This document shows, piece after piece, positions 60,836 through 64,000 of a DNA stretch of 64,000 bases. The DNA comes from Populus alba (lineage: Eukaryota > Streptophyta > Magnoliopsida > Malpighiales > Salicaceae). Where the stretch lies: the NCBI RefSeq assembly GCF_005239225.2, contig NC_133297.1:22357882-22421881 (forward strand), written 5' to 3'. How positions within the stretch are numbered: the stretch's first letter is position 1; every line of letters starts with the position of its first letter. The position numbers were made by a program, and so were the translations under genes. Under the pieces are notes generated by a model that was not told the DNA's origin, ran no database searches, and saw nothing but the letters and a program-made list of their open reading frames with translations.

Positions 60836-61114
60836 CAAAGAATGACTCGGTTAAAGCGAAGTAATTTAACCATAACCAATGTATTAACTTCAGTCCCTAC
60901 AACTCCTATAGAGAGGTTAGGACGTGCGAGTAAGGATAATACAATTGACGAAATAATAAGGCTTATATAATGTATGTAAGCGGGTAAATGAAGGAATTTA
61001 CTCATTTAGGTTATTAATGAAAAAAGTAGCGATAATATTCTTTAAATATTTATTATCATGTTTAAATTATTTATAATTCTTGTATTCATTTTACATTATA
61101 AAAGGGATGTCACA

Positions 61115-62753
61115 CAATCAATGTGTATAGGAATCCCGTCTCATGGGTCCATATATTTTGTTATGAACTATGTGTCTGGATTAGTACTTAAAATTGCATT
61201 TTTATCAAGGTTTTATATCATCATTTTGGACTTGAAGTATCAATAACTCCTTACCTAAAGCATATTTTATAATAACAAGTCTGATACTATAAGATACCTT
61301 AATTTATGATAAATGTTCATCTTAAATGCAGGCGTATCAGATAAATAAAAGGATTGATTGATGAGTTTAAGCACTGAAATTGAAAGGACAGAGAGAGGGT
61401 CAATCTTAGAAAAAGAGATGCTGGTTCAATCCAACTGGAACATTGTTCGGTAATTGGGTCATATCTGGAGCTATAGATCTCGGATTTAGGTCTGCTTTAA
61501 ATGGATGGAAAGCTAAGACATAGAAATAAAACTTTCATGTGGAGTCTAAGATTTAAAATACCGTTTTCAAGTTCAAATTACAGCAACAACAAAGAAGTCT
61601 GAATCTATCGTATAGCCCCAGACACTGTTCAATGTTCAGCCCATATCTCAAGTTCTAGAAATCCAAATGACCTAATTTTTTTTTTTTTCTAAAAAGTTTG
61701 AGACAATTTCCTGGAACTTTCATGCGTAAAGTTGGTTCAAATTATGACATTAGCAATGACGTTTTGTTCAGACAAAAAAATAAGAAATTGTTACTAAGTC
61801 AAGATGTGGCCACCCACTCAACAATTAGTCATCAAATCAATAGTTTTCAAATTTTAGCTTATAAAGGGAGGCATTTTCCATGTATTTAGGCATCTTGGTG
61901 GTTCAGATCAAGATCATGCTCTTTATTTCTTTCTTTATATTTTTGCAATGTTTAAGTTTTATTTCATGTTATATGTTTTCCTTAATCTCTTGTTTATGCT
62001 TTTTCATTTCCTTTACTATACGTATGTTTTTTTGTTGTTTATTTATGTTTCTCTTCTTCATTATGTTTAGCTAAGTTTATTATGTCAAGGTGAAAATGTT
62101 TCATTAATGATGTTAGAATAGGTATAATATAAACTCAACATGGACTTCAATGTTTATATCTGAGAAAGTTTGTTATTAACATGTCTTATCTTTTTATCTT
62201 ATTAATTATTAATACCTTGCTTGTTAAATGTTTAATCTAGATTTGTGTTATATAACACTTGGTACAACAAATGCTTGGTACTTTCATAGCCAACCGTATG
62301 GTATAACCTATACCTATGCTATAAAAGGAACTTGATTTGTTGTTAACATAAGTTAGTATCATGAATTTCTGATAATATTTAAAAGTTTGGTGTTAGTTAA
62401 ATAAAATAATTAATATGATCATGTTAAAAATTTATAATGAATTATTAAGGATAAATCATCCGATTGAAACCTTCTTTGCGTGTGGTTTCCAGTTGATTAG
62501 TAAAAAAAATTTATACTATATTTATTTCTAATACTATAGTGGATCCTCTAACCTTGATAATTATTTTATCATTGTTTAATCCTTACATCAATACCCCATA
62601 AAATTCTTATAAACTTTTTATTTTATTAAATATATATATTATTTATAATTTATATAGTTCACCTCCTAGTGGTTTGACATTGGTCTTACTAGGTTATTTA
62701 TTACTTTGACACTTCTATACTTGGAAGAAAACATCAATCTTTTGATCGTGACA
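61115..62753 (+). repeat. Probable 5' LTR of an Athila-like element (left end not fixed)
   Basis: It ends GATCGTGACA at 62753, six bases before an Athila-type primer site. It contains a TATA box (61860-61866, TTATAAAGGGAGGC) and untranslated texture. The LTR start is probably somewhere between 61120 and 61370 but no TG with a target duplication could be chosen. The 5' part of the interval may be flanking sequence. Confidence 0.5.
61860..61866 (+). promoter_or_regulatory. TATA box of the Athila-like LTR
   Basis: AGCTTATAAAGGGAGGCATT, about 890 bp upstream of the LTR end. Confidence 0.5.
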
Positions 62754-62759
62754 AGTTTT

Positions 62760-62777
62760 TGACACCGTTGCTTAGGA
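62760..62777 (+). promoter_or_regulatory. Athila-type primer-binding site (tRNA-Asp), mutated
   Basis: TGACACCGTTGCTTAGGA corresponds to the Athila site TGGCGCCGTTGCCGGGGA (complementary to the 3' end of tRNA-Asp) with five differences, all G to A or C to T as expected from methylated-cytosine decay. Confidence 0.7.
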
Positions 62778-63007
62778 GGTAAATTTCTGTACAAATTATA
62801 AAATTTGTTATATTTTTCTCCTTTCACTTTTCTTTTATCTAACTTTTGTTTCTTGTGTTTTGTCTCCTTTTCTTTTGCCTTTTCTTTTCTTCTTTTTATT
62901 CTTTTCCTACACGTGCAAGAGAGTTTGGTCACGTGCAATTATTCTCATCTTCTTTAGAAAACGTGGCTGAAGAGGATAATCAGTTGCTTTATAATGAGAA
63001 TAATTAG

Positions 63008-64000
63008 GTCAAAACACTAAGAGACTACATGAATCCAACAAGACCAATTGCGCGATCATGTATATTTTTTCCTCCTGATGCATCTCATTTTAATTTTAAG
63101 CCAAATATTATTCAACTTTTACCTTCTTTTCATGGCTTATATATAGAAAATTCATACTTGCATTTGAGAGATTTTAAAAAAGTTTATAACATTTATAATG
63201 ACTCAAATTGTAGTATGAACACCATCATATTAAAGCTTTTTCCTTTTTCTTTAAAAGATAAAGCTAAAACATGGCTATAAAATTTGAGACCAGGATCCAT
63301 TCATGTTTGGAATGAAATGCAACAACAATTTTTAAAGAAGTTTTTTCCATCTCATAAAACAAACTCTTTCAAAATACAAATCACCATTTTCACTCAAAAA
63401 TCAGGAGAAACATTTTACCAATATTGGGATAGGTATCGAGACTTGCTTGATACTTGCCCTCGTCATGGTTTTGAAACATGGAGATTGGTTTCATATTTTT
63501 ATAAAAAGAACACTTAAAGATAGGCAAATGATAGAATTGATGTGCAATGGAACTTTTGAAGATAAAGACCCAAATGAAGCAATGAAGTACCTAGACTTGC
63601 TAGCTGAAAATGCTTAAAATTAAGACACTACGAGCACTTATGAGGTACCGGGTAAAACTCAACCTCATACATCTAGTGGAGGTATGTACAACCTTAGGGA
63701 AGATCAAGACCTCCAAGCTAAATTTGCACCTTTAGGTAGAAAAAGTCGAGGCACTTGAATGTAAAAAGAGTGGTCACTTAAAATCTGTTCAAGACATTGT
63801 ATGTCAAATCTGTGAAACAAATGAACATGCAACCAATGACTGTCCAACATTGCCTTCTTTCAAGGAATGCCTCCATGAACATGCTCATGCTTTAAATAGT
63901 TTACAAAGGCCCAATCATAACCCATACTCGCAAACATACAACCCTGGTAGGAGAAATCACCCAAATTTTATTTGGAAGAGTGATAACAATAATACACAGA
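63008..64000 (+). pseudogene. gag: Athila-like Ty3/gypsy gag, broken, runs off the window
   Basis: The frame near 63008 reads into MNPTRPIARSCIFFPPDASH and continues with LHLRDFKKVYN, LKLFPFSLKDKAKTWL, (stop at 63278-63280), NLRPGSIHVWNEMQQQFLKK, FFPSHKTNSFKIQI and SGETFYQYWDRYRDLLDTCP: the capsid region of a plant gypsy gag. A frame change near 63500 leads to MIELMCNGTFEDKDPNEAMK. After further breaks, a perfect CCHC zinc knuckle (CQICETNEHATNDC, 63802-63843) and CPTLPSFKECLHEHAHALNS follow. Gag packages the element RNA. At least two stops and two frameshifts are present. The rest of the element lies beyond the right edge. Confidence 0.85.

Larger units (their letters stand above)
59046..61114 (+). 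mobile_element. 2.1-kb LTR (chromovirus-like), plus orientation
   Basis: It starts TGTAAAACCTAACAAAAAG and ends AAAGGGATGTCACA. The first 300 bp align closely with the minus strand of 40490-42114 (shared AAAGATAGTATTAGG, GGATAAGAACAA, CAAACACCCCTATTTCAT and the TATA box). Near the end (about 60490-60830) is an eroded array that resembles the GGCAGCGA clusters of the 3.2-kb LTR. Neither primer site nor polypurine tract adjoins, so it is probably a solo LTR; flanks show no clear target duplication. Confidence 0.7.

Noticed and set aside
1..64000. tRNA or rRNA genes
   Set aside because: I looked for the GGTTCGAATCC-type T arm with matching acceptor arms and for conserved rRNA blocks and found none by eye; a covariance-model scan would settle it.

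Overview
This window looks like nuclear DNA of a flowering plant, most likely a woody eudicot. It is AT-rich, its genes have GT-AG introns, and it carries plant-type LTR retrotransposons (Tat-like, Athila-like, chromovirus, Copia), a hAT-type MITE and a MULE fragment. The general character of the AT-rich repeats recalls Salicaceae (Populus/Salix), but that is an impression, not a demonstration. I find no convincing intact protein-coding host gene, and no tRNA, rRNA or CRISPR array.

Region 1 (1-22055) is a nest of retrotransposons whose order of insertion can be read from target-site duplications (TSDs). A solo LTR of family A lies on the minus strand (1478-19959, TSD CCTTT). It was entered by a complete plus-strand element of the same family (2547-17216, TSD GCCAT) and by a 1.6-kb minus-strand solo LTR (17405-19025, TSD GGGCG/GGGCA). 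The complete A element was itself entered by a 1.6-kb solo LTR (8817-10416, TSD TTGAT/TTGAC) and, inside its 3' LTR, by a 3.2-kb solo LTR (13540-16753, TSD GGCCT). The complete element has a decayed gag but no pol; a tandem-repeat array lies where pol would be expected. The 3.2-kb LTR carries unusual GC-rich palindromic arrays built on GGCAGCGA/TCGCTGCC.

Region 2 (22056-26390) is a decayed Copia element. A hAT-type MITE (22815-23678) with a perfect 8-bp TSD splits its integrase, and the MITE appears to carry an exon fragment of a host kinase-like gene.

Region 3 (26400-35830) holds two converging host gene remnants. On plus is a full-length, unprocessed SUVR-type (WIYLD plus SET) histone methyltransferase gene with intact splice sites but many frameshifts and stops. 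On minus is a glutathionyl-hydroquinone reductase (ECM4/Xi-class GST-like) gene with an intact CPWA motif but broken frames.

Region 4 (35830-50030) is AT-rich spacer followed by a MULE transposase fragment, truncated family-A LTRs in both orientations, a solo chromovirus-type LTR on minus (40490-42114), and a chromovirus remnant (integrase, chromodomain, polypurine tract, 3' LTR; possible partner LTR at 42733-45042).

Region 5 (50030-64000) contains a decayed gene-like stretch I cannot identify, long low-information AT-rich spacer, a gypsy reverse-transcriptase fragment on minus, a plus-strand LTR (59046-61114) of the same family as the one at 40490-42114, and the 5' part of an Athila-like element (primer site, broken gag with a CCHC knuckle) that runs off the right edge.
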